A DNA stretch of 64,000 nt, from assembly GCF_041514305.1 (NCBI RefSeq), contig NZ_JBGMWH010000001.1, positions 744,001 to 808,000 of the forward strand, read 5' to 3'. Source of the stretch: Salinarimonas chemoclinalis (lineage in GTDB: Bacteria > Pseudomonadota > Alphaproteobacteria > Rhizobiales > Beijerinckiaceae). The position numbers and the translations under genes were made by a program. The notes below the pieces were generated by a model. The model was not told where the DNA came from, ran no database searches, and was given only the letters and a program-made list of their open reading frames with translations. Numbering within the stretch: the stretch's first letter is position 1; every line of letters starts with the position of its first letter. Below, in pieces: positions 43,374-51,223 of this stretch.

Positions 43374-44234
43374 ATGAGCGCCGACCCCCGCGCCAAGGCC
43401 CGCCGGCTCGCGGCGCGTTTGCCGCAGGCGGAGCGGCCCACGACCCTGCGCGATCCGCGCCGGCTCGGCTTCTTCACGGCCTACTTCAGGCGCTACTTCA
43501 GGAAGCACATGAACGCGCTCTGGATTCCCCCCTGGGGCATCCCGGGCTTCGCCGGCGAGGCCGCGCCGATCGTGCTCTACACGAACCACCCCGCCTGGTG
43601 GGACGCGGCGACCTACATCCTCGCGGCGGACGCGTTCTTTCCCGCGCGCCAGTCCTACGCCCCGATCGACGCGGAGATGCTCACGACCTACGGGTTCATG
43701 AAGCGCATCGGCGCGTACGGCATCGACCTCGAGAGCCCCAGGGGCGCGGCGGATTTCCTCGCGGCCTCCGCCGACATCCTGACGCTGGACGACGCGGCGA
43801 TCTGGCTCGCGGCGCAGGGGCGCTTCATGGACGTGCGCACCCGCCCGATCGGGCTGCGGGCCGGCGTCGCGCGGCTGCCGGAGATCGCGCCGCACGCGCT
43901 CTTCGTGCCGCTCGCGATGGAGTACCAGTTCTGGGAGCAGCGCGGCGCAGAGGCCTTCGTCGCCTTCGGCGAGCCCGAGCGCGGGGCGGACCTCCTCGCC
44001 CTGGATCGCGAGGCGCGGCGCACCCATCTGGAGGAGCGGCTGACCGGCGTGCTCGACCGCCTGTCGGCGGACGTGGCCGCCCGCGACCCGGCCCGCTTCG
44101 AGACCGTCCTCTCCGGCGCCGCCGGCGTGGGTGGCATCTACGGACTGTGGAAGCGCGCGCTCGCGGCGATGAAGGGCGAGCGCTACGAGGCGGCGCACGG
44201 GCGCCGGCCCCATTCCGGAGACGACCGATCGTGA
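43374..44234 (+). CDS. Lysophospholipid acyltransferase family protein (PlsC-like)
   Basis: The 286-residue enzyme has the acyltransferase HX4D motif as NHPAWWD (H at about 58) and a later glycine-rich loop. Such enzymes transfer fatty acyl groups from CoA or ACP to hydroxyls. In this cluster it is a good candidate for acylating the sugar of a carotenoid glycoside, as CrtO does in staphyloxanthin, although it resembles PlsC rather than CrtO. The ATG at 43374 lies after the family B repeat; a much earlier ATG at 43233 would read through it. Its stop overlaps the GT2 gene (GTGA). Confidence 0.8.
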   Translation: MSADPRAKARRLAARLPQAERPTTLRDPRRLGFFTAYFRRYFRKHMNALWIPPWGIPGFAGEAAPIVLYTNHPAWWDAATYILAADAFFPARQSYAPIDAEMLTTYGFMKRIGAYGIDLESPRGAADFLAASADILTLDDAAIWLAAQGRFMDVRTRPIGLRAGVARLPEIAPHALFVPLAMEYQFWEQRGAEAFVAFGEPERGADLLALDREARRTHLEERLTGVLDRLSADVAARDPARFETVLSGAAGVGGIYGLWKRALAAMKGERYEAAHGRRPHSGDDRS

Positions 44235-45349
44235 CGGTGATCGCCATCCTCGCCCTCGCCTTCGCCGCCCTCGGCGCGCTGCTCGCCGCGGTGAACCTCG
44301 GCGCCATGCGCACGCCGGCCTTCCGCGAGGCCGGGGAGGGGACGCGCGTGTCCGTGCTGATCCCCGCCCGGGACGAGGAGGAGAACATCGCCGCCTGCGT
44401 CGAGAGCGCGCTCGCGAGCGAGGGCGTCGCCGTTGAGGTCGTCGTCATGGACGACGGCTCGACCGATCGCACCGCCGAGATCGTCGCGGCCCTCGCCGCG
44501 CGGGACGCGCGCGTGCGGCTCGAGCGCGCGCCGCCGCTCCCCGCCGGCTGGACCGGCAAGGTCCACGCCTGCCAGCGCCTGGCGGACGCGGCGCGCGGGA
44601 CGCATCTCCTCTTCGTCGACGCGGACGTGCGTCTCGCCCAGCGCGCGGCCGCCTCCCTCGTCGCGCACCAGGAGACGAAGGGCCTCGGCCTCGTCAGCGC
44701 CGTGCCGCGCCAGGTGACGAAGACCTGGGGCGAGGGGCTCACCGTGCCGATGATCAACTTCCTGATGCTCGGCTATCTGCCCGTGCCGATGATGCGCACC
44801 CGCCCCGATCGCGGCCTCGGCGCGGCCTGCGGGCAGATGATGTTGTTCCCGCGCGAGGCCTACGACGCGATCGGCGGCCACGCGTCGATCCGACATCTCC
44901 TGCACGACGGCATCCAGCTCGCCCGGCGCCTGCGCGACCACGGCCGCATGACCGACGTCGTGCTCGGCTCCGAGCTCGCCGTCTGCCGCATGTACGACGG
45001 CTTCGGGCCGGCCTGGGCGGGCTTCATCAAGAACGCCCACGAGGGGATGGCGTCGTGGCGCCAGCTGCCGGTCTGGACGGCGCTGCTGGGCTTCGGCCAC
45101 GTGCTGCCGCCGATCCTCGTCGCGCTCGCACTCGTCGGCATCGGCCCGCTCGTGCCGGCGCTCGGCGCGCTCGTGCTGTCGCTGGGCATGCGCGCGGCGA
45201 TCACCCGCGCGACCGGCGAGAGCTGGTGGACGGTGCCGCTCCATCCCGCCACCGTCGGGGTGGGCCTCGCCATCCAATGGGCGTCGCTCCTGAAGCTCGG
45301 CCGCGGCCGTGCGGGCGGTTGGAAGGGGCGCGTCTATCCGGCACAATGA
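44231..45349 (+). CDS. Family 2 glycosyltransferase (CrtQ/HpnB-like)
   Basis: The 372-residue protein has an N-terminal helix, a GT-A domain with VVVMDDGSTDRTAEIV and LLFVDADVRL (nucleotide and metal binding aspartates), the acceptor-site region and about three C-terminal helices (TALLGFGHVLPPILVALALVG and on). CrtQ glycosylates the carboxyl end of diaponeurosporenoate, and HpnB-type enzymes sit in hopanoid clusters; this protein could be either. The GTG start at 44231 overlaps the acyltransferase stop. The ending MYDGFGPAWAGFIKN is the family Q-x-x-R-W-like region. Confidence 0.82.
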   Translation: MTVIAILALAFAALGALLAAVNLGAMRTPAFREAGEGTRVSVLIPARDEEENIAACVESALASEGVAVEVVVMDDGSTDRTAEIVAALAARDARVRLERAPPLPAGWTGKVHACQRLADAARGTHLLFVDADVRLAQRAAASLVAHQETKGLGLVSAVPRQVTKTWGEGLTVPMINFLMLGYLPVPMMRTRPDRGLGAACGQMMLFPREAYDAIGGHASIRHLLHDGIQLARRLRDHGRMTDVVLGSELAVCRMYDGFGPAWAGFIKNAHEGMASWRQLPVWTALLGFGHVLPPILVALALVGIGPLVPALGALVLSLGMRAAITRATGESWWTVPLHPATVGVGLAIQWASLLKLGRGRAGGWKGRVYPAQ

Positions 45350-45353
45350 GCCC

Positions 45354-47030
45354 ATGAGCATCGCCGCCGCGCCCGTTTCGACCAAGACCCACCGCGACGA
45401 GAACTTCCCCGTCGCCTCGCGGCTGATCGCGCGCCCCCTGCGCGCGCCGGTGCTCGCCTTCTACCGTTTCGCCCGCGCGGCCGACGACGTCGCCGACGAC
45501 GGTGCGGCCGCTCCGGAGGCGAAGCTCGCCCGCCTCGCGGCGCTGGAGCGGGCGCTGCGCGCCGGCGACCCGGCGGAGCCCCTGGCGGCGGCGCTGCACG
45601 GCGCGGACCGGCGATTCGGCGCGGGGGTCGACGAGGCGCTCGCCCTGCTCGACGCCTTTCGGCAGGACGCGGTGAAGCCCCGCTACGCGGACTGGGCGGA
45701 GCTCCTCGGCTATTGCCGACGTTCCGCGGACCCGGTGGGGCGCTTCCTGCTGCGGCTCCACGGGGAGGCCGCATCGGCGCAGGAGCCGGCGGACGCGCTG
45801 TGCACGGCGCTGCAGATCCTCAACCACCTCCAGGACCTCGAGAAGGACCGCGCGGCGCTGGACCGCGTCTACCTGCCGGTGCCCTGGATGGAGGAGGCGG
45901 GCGGCGAGGAGGCCTTCTTCGCTCCGGCGAACGCGGCCCGCCGCCGCCCGATCCTCGACGCCGCGCTCGACCGCGTGGACGACCTCCTCGCCCGCGCCGC
46001 GAGCCTGCCCGAGCGCGTGCGCTCGCGCCGCCTCGCCGCGGAGAGCGCCGTGACGCTCGCGCTGGCGCGCCGGCTCGCGGCGAAGCTGCGCAGGGACGAT
46101 CCGGTGACGACGCGGGTCGCGCTCGGCAAGCGGGATTTCGCCGCCGCCTTCGCCGGGCTGCCGGGGGCGCTGGCGCGGCGGCGGGCATCGAGCGACCCGC
46201 GGGTGGTCAAGGAGATCGTCGCCGTCTCGGGCTCCTCCTTCAAGCTCGGGATGGCCGCGCAGGCGCCGGAGCGGCGGCGCGCCAACTACGCGCTCTACGC
46301 CTTCTGCCGCGTCATCGACGACATCGCCGACGGCGCGGCGCCGCTCCCCGAGAAGCGCGCCTTCCTCGACGCCTGGCGCCGGGAGATCGACGCGCTCCCC
46401 GCGGCGCCGACGGGGCCGATCGGCCGCGAGCTCGCCCGGGCGATGGTGGCGCACGACCTGCCGCAGGGGGAGTTCCACGCCCTGCTCGACGGCATGGAGA
46501 GCGACGGCCGGCCCCGCGTGCGCGTTCCCGACGCCGCCGCCTTCGACCTCTATTGCCGGCGCGTCGCCGGCGCGGTCGGCGTGCTCTCGGTGCGCATCTT
46601 CGGCGCGCCCGACGCCCACGACTTCGCCCTGGTCGTCGGGCGCACGCTTCAGGTCGTCAACGTGCTGCGCGACGTCGACGAGGACGCCGCCATCGACCGC
46701 GTCTACGTGCCCCTCGATCGCCTGGCGTCGCTCGGCATCGCCGACGGCGAGGCGAGGGCGATGATCGCGCACCCCCGTTTCGCCGAGGCCTGCGATGCGC
46801 TCTGCGCGGAGGCGCAGGCGGGCTTCGCCGAGGCGGACCGCATGCTGGCGACGCTCGACCGGCGCGCGCTGAGGCCGGCGATCGTGATGATGGAGGGCTA
46901 CCGCCACCTCTTCGCCAAGCTCGTCGCCCGCGGCTTCGCGCATCCGCGCGGGCCGCGCATGCGCCTCACCAAGCCCGAGAAGGCGCGCCTGATCCTGCAA
47001 GCGATGCGCATGCCGGGCGGGGCGCGATGA
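45354..47030 (+). CDS. HpnC-HpnD fusion: hydroxysqualene synthase and presqualene diphosphate synthase in one chain
   Basis: The 558-residue protein contains two head-to-head prenyl transferase domains. Residues 1 to about 255 are HpnC-like: THRDENFPVASRLIA, DDVAD (44-48), AFRQDAVKPRYADW and DLEKD (161-165). Residues 284-558 are HpnD-like: SGSSFKLGM, CRVIDDIADG (D322-D326), CRRVAGAVGVLSVRIFG and DVDED (440-444). Normally these are separate adjacent genes of about 280 codons each. Together they join two FPP units to presqualene diphosphate and convert it to hydroxysqualene. The domain order HpnC-HpnD matches the usual gene order, so loss of the stop explains it. The ATG is at 45354, and the end overlaps hpnE. 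Confidence 0.88.
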   Translation: MSIAAAPVSTKTHRDENFPVASRLIARPLRAPVLAFYRFARAADDVADDGAAAPEAKLARLAALERALRAGDPAEPLAAALHGADRRFGAGVDEALALLDAFRQDAVKPRYADWAELLGYCRRSADPVGRFLLRLHGEAASAQEPADALCTALQILNHLQDLEKDRAALDRVYLPVPWMEEAGGEEAFFAPANAARRRPILDAALDRVDDLLARAASLPERVRSRRLAAESAVTLALARRLAAKLRRDDPVTTRVALGKRDFAAAFAGLPGALARRRASSDPRVVKEIVAVSGSSFKLGMAAQAPERRRANYALYAFCRVIDDIADGAAPLPEKRAFLDAWRREIDALPAAPTGPIGRELARAMVAHDLPQGEFHALLDGMESDGRPRVRVPDAAAFDLYCRRVAGAVGVLSVRIFGAPDAHDFALVVGRTLQVVNVLRDVDEDAAIDRVYVPLDRLASLGIADGEARAMIAHPRFAEACDALCAEAQAGFAEADRMLATLDRRALRPAIVMMEGYRHLFAKLVARGFAHPRGPRMRLTKPEKARLILQAMRMPGGAR

Positions 47031-48307
47031 GCGCGGGGCGGCGCCTGCACGTCGTCGGCGCCGGCGTGGCCGGGCTCGCGGCGGCGCTCGAAGCCGCGCG
47101 GGCGGGATGGGAGGTCCATCTCCACGAGGCCGCGCCGCAGGCGGGCGGACGCTGCCGCACGGTCTCGCACGCGGGCGGCTTCGCGCACGACAACGGCACC
47201 CACGCCCTGCTCGGCGCGAACCCGCGGGCGCTCGCGCTCGTCGAGCGGATCGGCGCGCGCGGGCGCTGGATCGAGCCGGAGCCGGCCGGCCTGCCTGTGT
47301 GGGACGCCGCCAACGGGCGGATCGCCCGCGTCGGCCTCCACCCGCTCGACTGGCTGCGCCCGGGCCTGCGGCCCGAGGGCCTGGGGCTCGGCGACCTGCC
47401 GCGCCTCGCGCGGCTCGCGCTGCCGCTGCCGGACCGGGCGATCGGCGATCTCTTCTCGGGGCGGGCGCTGCTCGAGAGCTTCGTCGAGCCGCTCACGGTC
47501 GCCGTGCTCAACACGCCCGTGGAGATGGCCTCCGCCCGCCGGCTGGGGCGGGCGCTGCGGCGCGTCGTCCGGCCGGGCGGCGCGCGGCTCTTCGTCGCCG
47601 AGCGCGGGCTCGGGCCGGATCTCGTGGCGCCCGCGCTGGACACGCTCGCCCGCGGCGGCGGGCGCATCGCGCTCGGCTCGCGCCTGCGCGCGCTCGCCGT
47701 GCGGGAGGATCGCGTCGTCGGGCTCGTGATGGCGGATCGCACGGTCGCGATCGGTCCAGGCGACGGCGTCGTCCTCGCGCTGCCGCCGGCCGAGATCGCC
47801 CGCCTCCTCCCGGCGCTGCCGGTGCCGGACGCCTACGAGCCGATCGTCAACGTGCACTACCGCGTCGCCGGGCCGGCGCGGCCGCGCTTCGTCGGCCTGC
47901 GCCATGCGCTGGCGCATTGGGCGCTCGCCCGGGACGACCACGTCTCCGTCACGGTCTCCGCCGCGGGCGGCTCCGTGGGGGACGATCCGCAGGCGCTGGC
48001 CGCGCGTATCTGGCGGGAGGTCGCCCCCGCATTGCGCGCGGCGGGCGTCGCCGTCGGCGAGCCGGTGGAGCAGCGCGTGGTCAAGGAGAAGCGGGCGACG
48101 ATACGCCAGGCCGCCGGCCCCGACGGGCCGCGCCCGCGCGCGCCCTTCGCCAACGTCCGCCTCGCGGGGGACTGGCTCTCACGCCTGCCGGCGACGATCG
48201 AGGCCGCCGTGATTTCCGGCGAGGACGCCGCGCGCGATCTCCTGGCCGCGAGCCCGCCGCGCGCCGTCCGCGCGCAGCGGTCGCGCCCCGCGGAGAGCGC
48301 GCCATGA
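47027..48307 (+). CDS. hpnE: Hydroxysqualene dehydroxylase HpnE
   Basis: HpnE is an FAD amine-oxidase-type enzyme that reduces hydroxysqualene to squalene. The 426 residues start VVGAGVAGLAAALEAARAGW at 9-28 and contain GGRCRTVSHAGGFAHDNGTHALLGANP, the HpnE flavin and substrate region. The C-terminal part has NVRLAGDWLSRLPATIEAAVISGEDAA, the FAD-binding end. It overlaps the HpnC-HpnD fusion (ATGA) upstream and ispH downstream (ATGA), so all three are co-translated. Confidence 0.9.
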   Translation: MSAGRRLHVVGAGVAGLAAALEAARAGWEVHLHEAAPQAGGRCRTVSHAGGFAHDNGTHALLGANPRALALVERIGARGRWIEPEPAGLPVWDAANGRIARVGLHPLDWLRPGLRPEGLGLGDLPRLARLALPLPDRAIGDLFSGRALLESFVEPLTVAVLNTPVEMASARRLGRALRRVVRPGGARLFVAERGLGPDLVAPALDTLARGGGRIALGSRLRALAVREDRVVGLVMADRTVAIGPGDGVVLALPPAEIARLLPALPVPDAYEPIVNVHYRVAGPARPRFVGLRHALAHWALARDDHVSVTVSAAGGSVGDDPQALAARIWREVAPALRAAGVAVGEPVEQRVVKEKRATIRQAAGPDGPRPRAPFANVRLAGDWLSRLPATIEAAVISGEDAARDLLAASPPRAVRAQRSRPAESAP

Positions 48308-49251
48308 CGCGTTCCCCGCTCACCGTGCTCCTCGCCGCCCCGCGCGGCTTCTGCGCCGGCGTCGAGCGGGCGATCGGCGCGGTGGAGGCGGCGCGCGCGG
48401 CGACGGATCGCCCGGTCTACGTCCGCCACGAGATCGTGCACAACGGCCGCGTCGTCTCCGAGCTCGCCGCGAAGGGTGTCGTCTTCGTCGACGAGGTGGA
48501 CGAGATCCCCGACGGCGCAGTGACGATCTTCTCCGCCCACGGCGTCTCCCGCGCTGTCGAGCGGCAGGCCGCGGCGCGTGGCCTCGACGTGATCGACGCC
48601 ACCTGCCCGCTGGTGCGCCGCGTCCACGTCGAGGGCCGGCGGCACGCGGCGGAGGGGCGGGCGCTCGTCGTCATCGGCCATGTCGGCCACGCCGAGGTCG
48701 AGGGCATCCTGGGTCGGATCGACGGCACGGTTCACGTCGTCGGCACCGTCGCGGAGGCGGCGGCGCTCGAGCCGGAGGACCCGGGGCGCCTCGCCTACGT
48801 GACGCAGACGACGCTCTCCGTCGACGACACCCGCGAGATCATCGCGGTCCTGCGCGCGCGCTTCCCCGCGATCGTCGGGCCCGACGTGAAGACGATCTGC
48901 TACGCCACGCAGAACCGCCAGGCGGCGGTGCGGGTGCTCGCCGAGCGGGCGCAGCGCATCGTCGTGTGCGGCGCGCCGAACTCGTCGAACGCGACGCGGC
49001 TCAGGGAGCTCGCCACCGTGCTGGGTCGCCCGGCCCGTATGATCGCCGACGCCGCCGAGCTCGACGCGAGCTTCGTCGCCGACGTCGCCACGATCGGCCT
49101 GACGGCGGGCGCCTCCGCGCCGGAGGTGCTGGTGCGCGAGACGCTCGAGCGGCTTCGAGGATGGCGCGAGGTCGTGGTGGAGGAGATCACCACGACGATC
49201 GAGACGACGCGCTTCGCGCCGGTGGATCTCGGGGTGCTGGCGGGGCGGTGA
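48304..49251 (+). CDS. ispH: 4-hydroxy-3-methylbut-2-enyl diphosphate reductase
   Basis: IspH makes IPP and DMAPP in the last step of the MEP pathway with a 4Fe-4S cluster. Cysteines C17 (RGFCAG), C101 (IDATCPLV) and C199 (TICYATQNRQ) are the cluster ligands, and HEIVHN and the SAHGV motif are present. The 315 residues match the family. The start overlaps hpnE. Ending the squalene operon with ispH ties precursor supply to squalene and carotenoid output. A palindromic repeat region follows. Confidence 0.95.
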   Translation: MTRSPLTVLLAAPRGFCAGVERAIGAVEAARAATDRPVYVRHEIVHNGRVVSELAAKGVVFVDEVDEIPDGAVTIFSAHGVSRAVERQAAARGLDVIDATCPLVRRVHVEGRRHAAEGRALVVIGHVGHAEVEGILGRIDGTVHVVGTVAEAAALEPEDPGRLAYVTQTTLSVDDTREIIAVLRARFPAIVGPDVKTICYATQNRQAAVRVLAERAQRIVVCGAPNSSNATRLRELATVLGRPARMIADAAELDASFVADVATIGLTAGASAPEVLVRETLERLRGWREVVVEEITTTIETTRFAPVDLGVLAGR

Positions 49252-49259
49252 CGAGGGGA

Positions 49260-49441
49260 GGTCCCGCTGCTCCGAGCGTCCGGTTTCGGCTTCGCCGAAG
49301 CGCGCCTTCGGCGCACCCCCTCCGTCTCGTCGCCTTCGGCGCCGATTCACCTCCCCCGACGGGGGAGGAGCGAGGAACCGCCATCCGCTCCCGCCCCCTC
49401 GGGGCGGGGACGATCCGCGTAGCGGATCAGGGACGGGGTCC
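49260..49441. repeat. Composite intergenic repeat (family A half plus family B)
   Basis: The 316-base gap 49252-49567 holds no gene. Bases 49321-49346 are identical to 1321-1346 of family A, and 49387-49441 matches family B at 43243-43297, including GATCCGC-GTA-GCGGATC (49412-49428). Two repeat types are therefore joined head to tail here. A short palindrome, CTTCGCCGAAG, lies at about 49282-49292. Confidence 0.75.
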
Positions 49442-49567
49442 CGTCGCGCAAGCGCTCGTGGTGCGCGTCGAGGTCGATATCGGCGCCGATGCGCGCCGGA
49501 TCCGATTCCCTCCAGCCGAAATCCGCTCTAGTCTGCGCCCCCGCCCACCCGGCAGCCCTCGGTTCCC

Positions 49568-50335
49568 ATGCAGCATTTCTCCTCGAACGGCGTCGACATC
49601 GCCTACATCGACCTTCCGCCCACGGGCGAGGATCGGCACGAGCCGATCGTGCTCGTGCACGGCTTCGCCTCGAACCACGCGGTCAACTGGGTCAACACGA
49701 TGTGGACGAAGACCCTCGCCCATTCCGGGCGGCGGGTGATCGCGCTCGACGATCGCGGCCACGGGAAGAGCGCCAAGCTCCACGAGCCGGAAGCCTACGG
49801 ATCGCAGGTCATGGCCGGCGACGTGCTGGCGCTGATGGATCATCTCGGGCTCGAGCGAGCCGACGTGATGGGCTACTCGATGGGCGCGCGGATCACGGCG
49901 CATCTGGCGTTGATGGCACCCGGGCGGGTGCGCGCGGCCCTGCTCGGCGGGCTCGGCATCCACCTCGTCGAGGGCGTCGGGCTGCCGCTCGGCATCGCGG
50001 ACGCGATGGAGGCGCCCTCCCTCGACGCGCTCACGGACCCGATGCAGCGCATGTTCCGCGCCTTCGCCGAGCAGACCGGGAGCGACCTCGCGGCACTCGC
50101 CGCCTGCATCCGCGGCTCGCGACAGACGCTCTCGCGCGAGGAGGTGGCCTCGCTCGCGATGCCGGTGCTGGTCTCTGTGGGCACGAACGACACGGTGGCC
50201 GGCTCCGGCCCCGCGCTCGCCGCGCTGATCCCAGGCGCGCGGGCGCTCGACATCCCCGGGCGCGACCACAACCTCGCGGTCGGCGACAAGGTCCACAAGG
50301 CGGGCGTCCTCGCCTTCCTCGAGGAGCGGCCGTGA
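49568..50335 (+). CDS. Alpha/beta hydrolase
   Basis: The 255-residue protein has the alpha/beta hydrolase set: oxyanion HGFASN, nucleophile S104 in GYSMGA, the acidic residue near VGTNDTVAGSG, and histidine in GRDHNLAV. No cap domain stands out. Its substrate is unknown. The ATG at 49568 follows a short leader after the repeat region. The stop overlaps the next hydrolase gene (GTGA). Confidence 0.85.
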   Translation: MQHFSSNGVDIAYIDLPPTGEDRHEPIVLVHGFASNHAVNWVNTMWTKTLAHSGRRVIALDDRGHGKSAKLHEPEAYGSQVMAGDVLALMDHLGLERADVMGYSMGARITAHLALMAPGRVRAALLGGLGIHLVEGVGLPLGIADAMEAPSLDALTDPMQRMFRAFAEQTGSDLAALAACIRGSRQTLSREEVASLAMPVLVSVGTNDTVAGSGPALAALIPGARALDIPGRDHNLAVGDKVHKAGVLAFLEERP

Positions 50336-51213
50336 ACGCGACGCGCGCCTTCGTCGGCGCCGCCGGCAATCGCCTCGTCGGTGACGTCCACGGGGAGGGG
50401 CCCCGTTCGGCGCTTCTGCTCCACGGTGGCGGGCAGACGCGGCACGCGTGGGAGGAGACCGCCCGGCGGCTCGCGCGGGAAGGCTGGCGGGCCGTGTGCA
50501 TCGACCAGCGCGGCCACGGCGACAGCGACCGCGCTCCGGACGGCGGCTATTCCTTCCTCGACTTCGCCGCGGACGCCGCCGCCGTGGGCCGGGCGCTGGC
50601 GGACGAGGGCGAAGCCGAGGGCGTCTCGCCGGTGGCGATCGGCGCGTCGCTGGGCGGCATCGCCTCGCTGCTGGCGCTGGGCGAGACGCCGGCGGGCGCG
50701 CCCGCGCCGTTCCGCGGGCTCGTCCTCGTCGACATCGTGCCGCGGATGGACCCGCGGGGCGTCGACAAGATCCAGGGCTTCATGCGCGCCCACGCCCGCG
50801 AGGGCTTCGCCTCGCTGGAGGCGGCGGCGGACGCGGTCGCGGCCTACCTGCCGCATCGCCCGCGCCCGCGCTCGCTCGACGGACTGCGCAAGAACCTGCG
50901 CGCCTCCCCGGACGGGCGCCTGCGCTGGCACTGGGACGCGGACTTCCTCGACGGCCCGCGCTCCGTCAACGCCGACTGGGAGCATGCGGAGGCGCGGCTC
51001 CACCACGCCACACGTACCCTCGCCGTACCCACGCTCCTCGTGCGCGGCGGCTCGAGCGAGCTCGTCACGCCCGAGGCGGCGCGCGAGTTCCTGGCGATGG
51101 CGCCGGATGCGGAGTTCGTCGACGTCGCCGAGGCGCGCCACATGGTGGCGGGGGACGCCAACGACGCCTTCGCCGAAGCGGTGGTGGGCTTCCTGCGCCG
51201 GCGGACCGACTGA
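50332..51213 (+). CDS. Alpha/beta hydrolase
   Basis: The 293-residue hydrolase, from a GTG at 50332, has HGGGQTRHAW for the oxyanion hole, S106 in IGASLGG, and a C-terminal triad part with VRGGSSELVTPEA and ARHMVAG. The GASLG nucleophile elbow and the HGGGQ loop separate it from the preceding hydrolase, so the two are not recent copies. The overlap shows they are translated together. It converges on the MFS gene with 10 bases between. Confidence 0.85.
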   Translation: MNATRAFVGAAGNRLVGDVHGEGPRSALLLHGGGQTRHAWEETARRLAREGWRAVCIDQRGHGDSDRAPDGGYSFLDFAADAAAVGRALADEGEAEGVSPVAIGASLGGIASLLALGETPAGAPAPFRGLVLVDIVPRMDPRGVDKIQGFMRAHAREGFASLEAAADAVAAYLPHRPRPRSLDGLRKNLRASPDGRLRWHWDADFLDGPRSVNADWEHAEARLHHATRTLAVPTLLVRGGSSELVTPEAAREFLAMAPDAEFVDVAEARHMVAGDANDAFAEAVVGFLRRRTD

Positions 51214-51223
51214 CGGACGGCGA

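Noticed and set aside
45354..47030. Phytoene synthase (crtB) for the prenyl transferase domains
   Set aside because: Both halves fit HpnC and HpnD better (THRDENFPVASRLIA, SGSSFKLG, LSVRIFG), and hpnE follows. A C40 synthase is a different subfamily.
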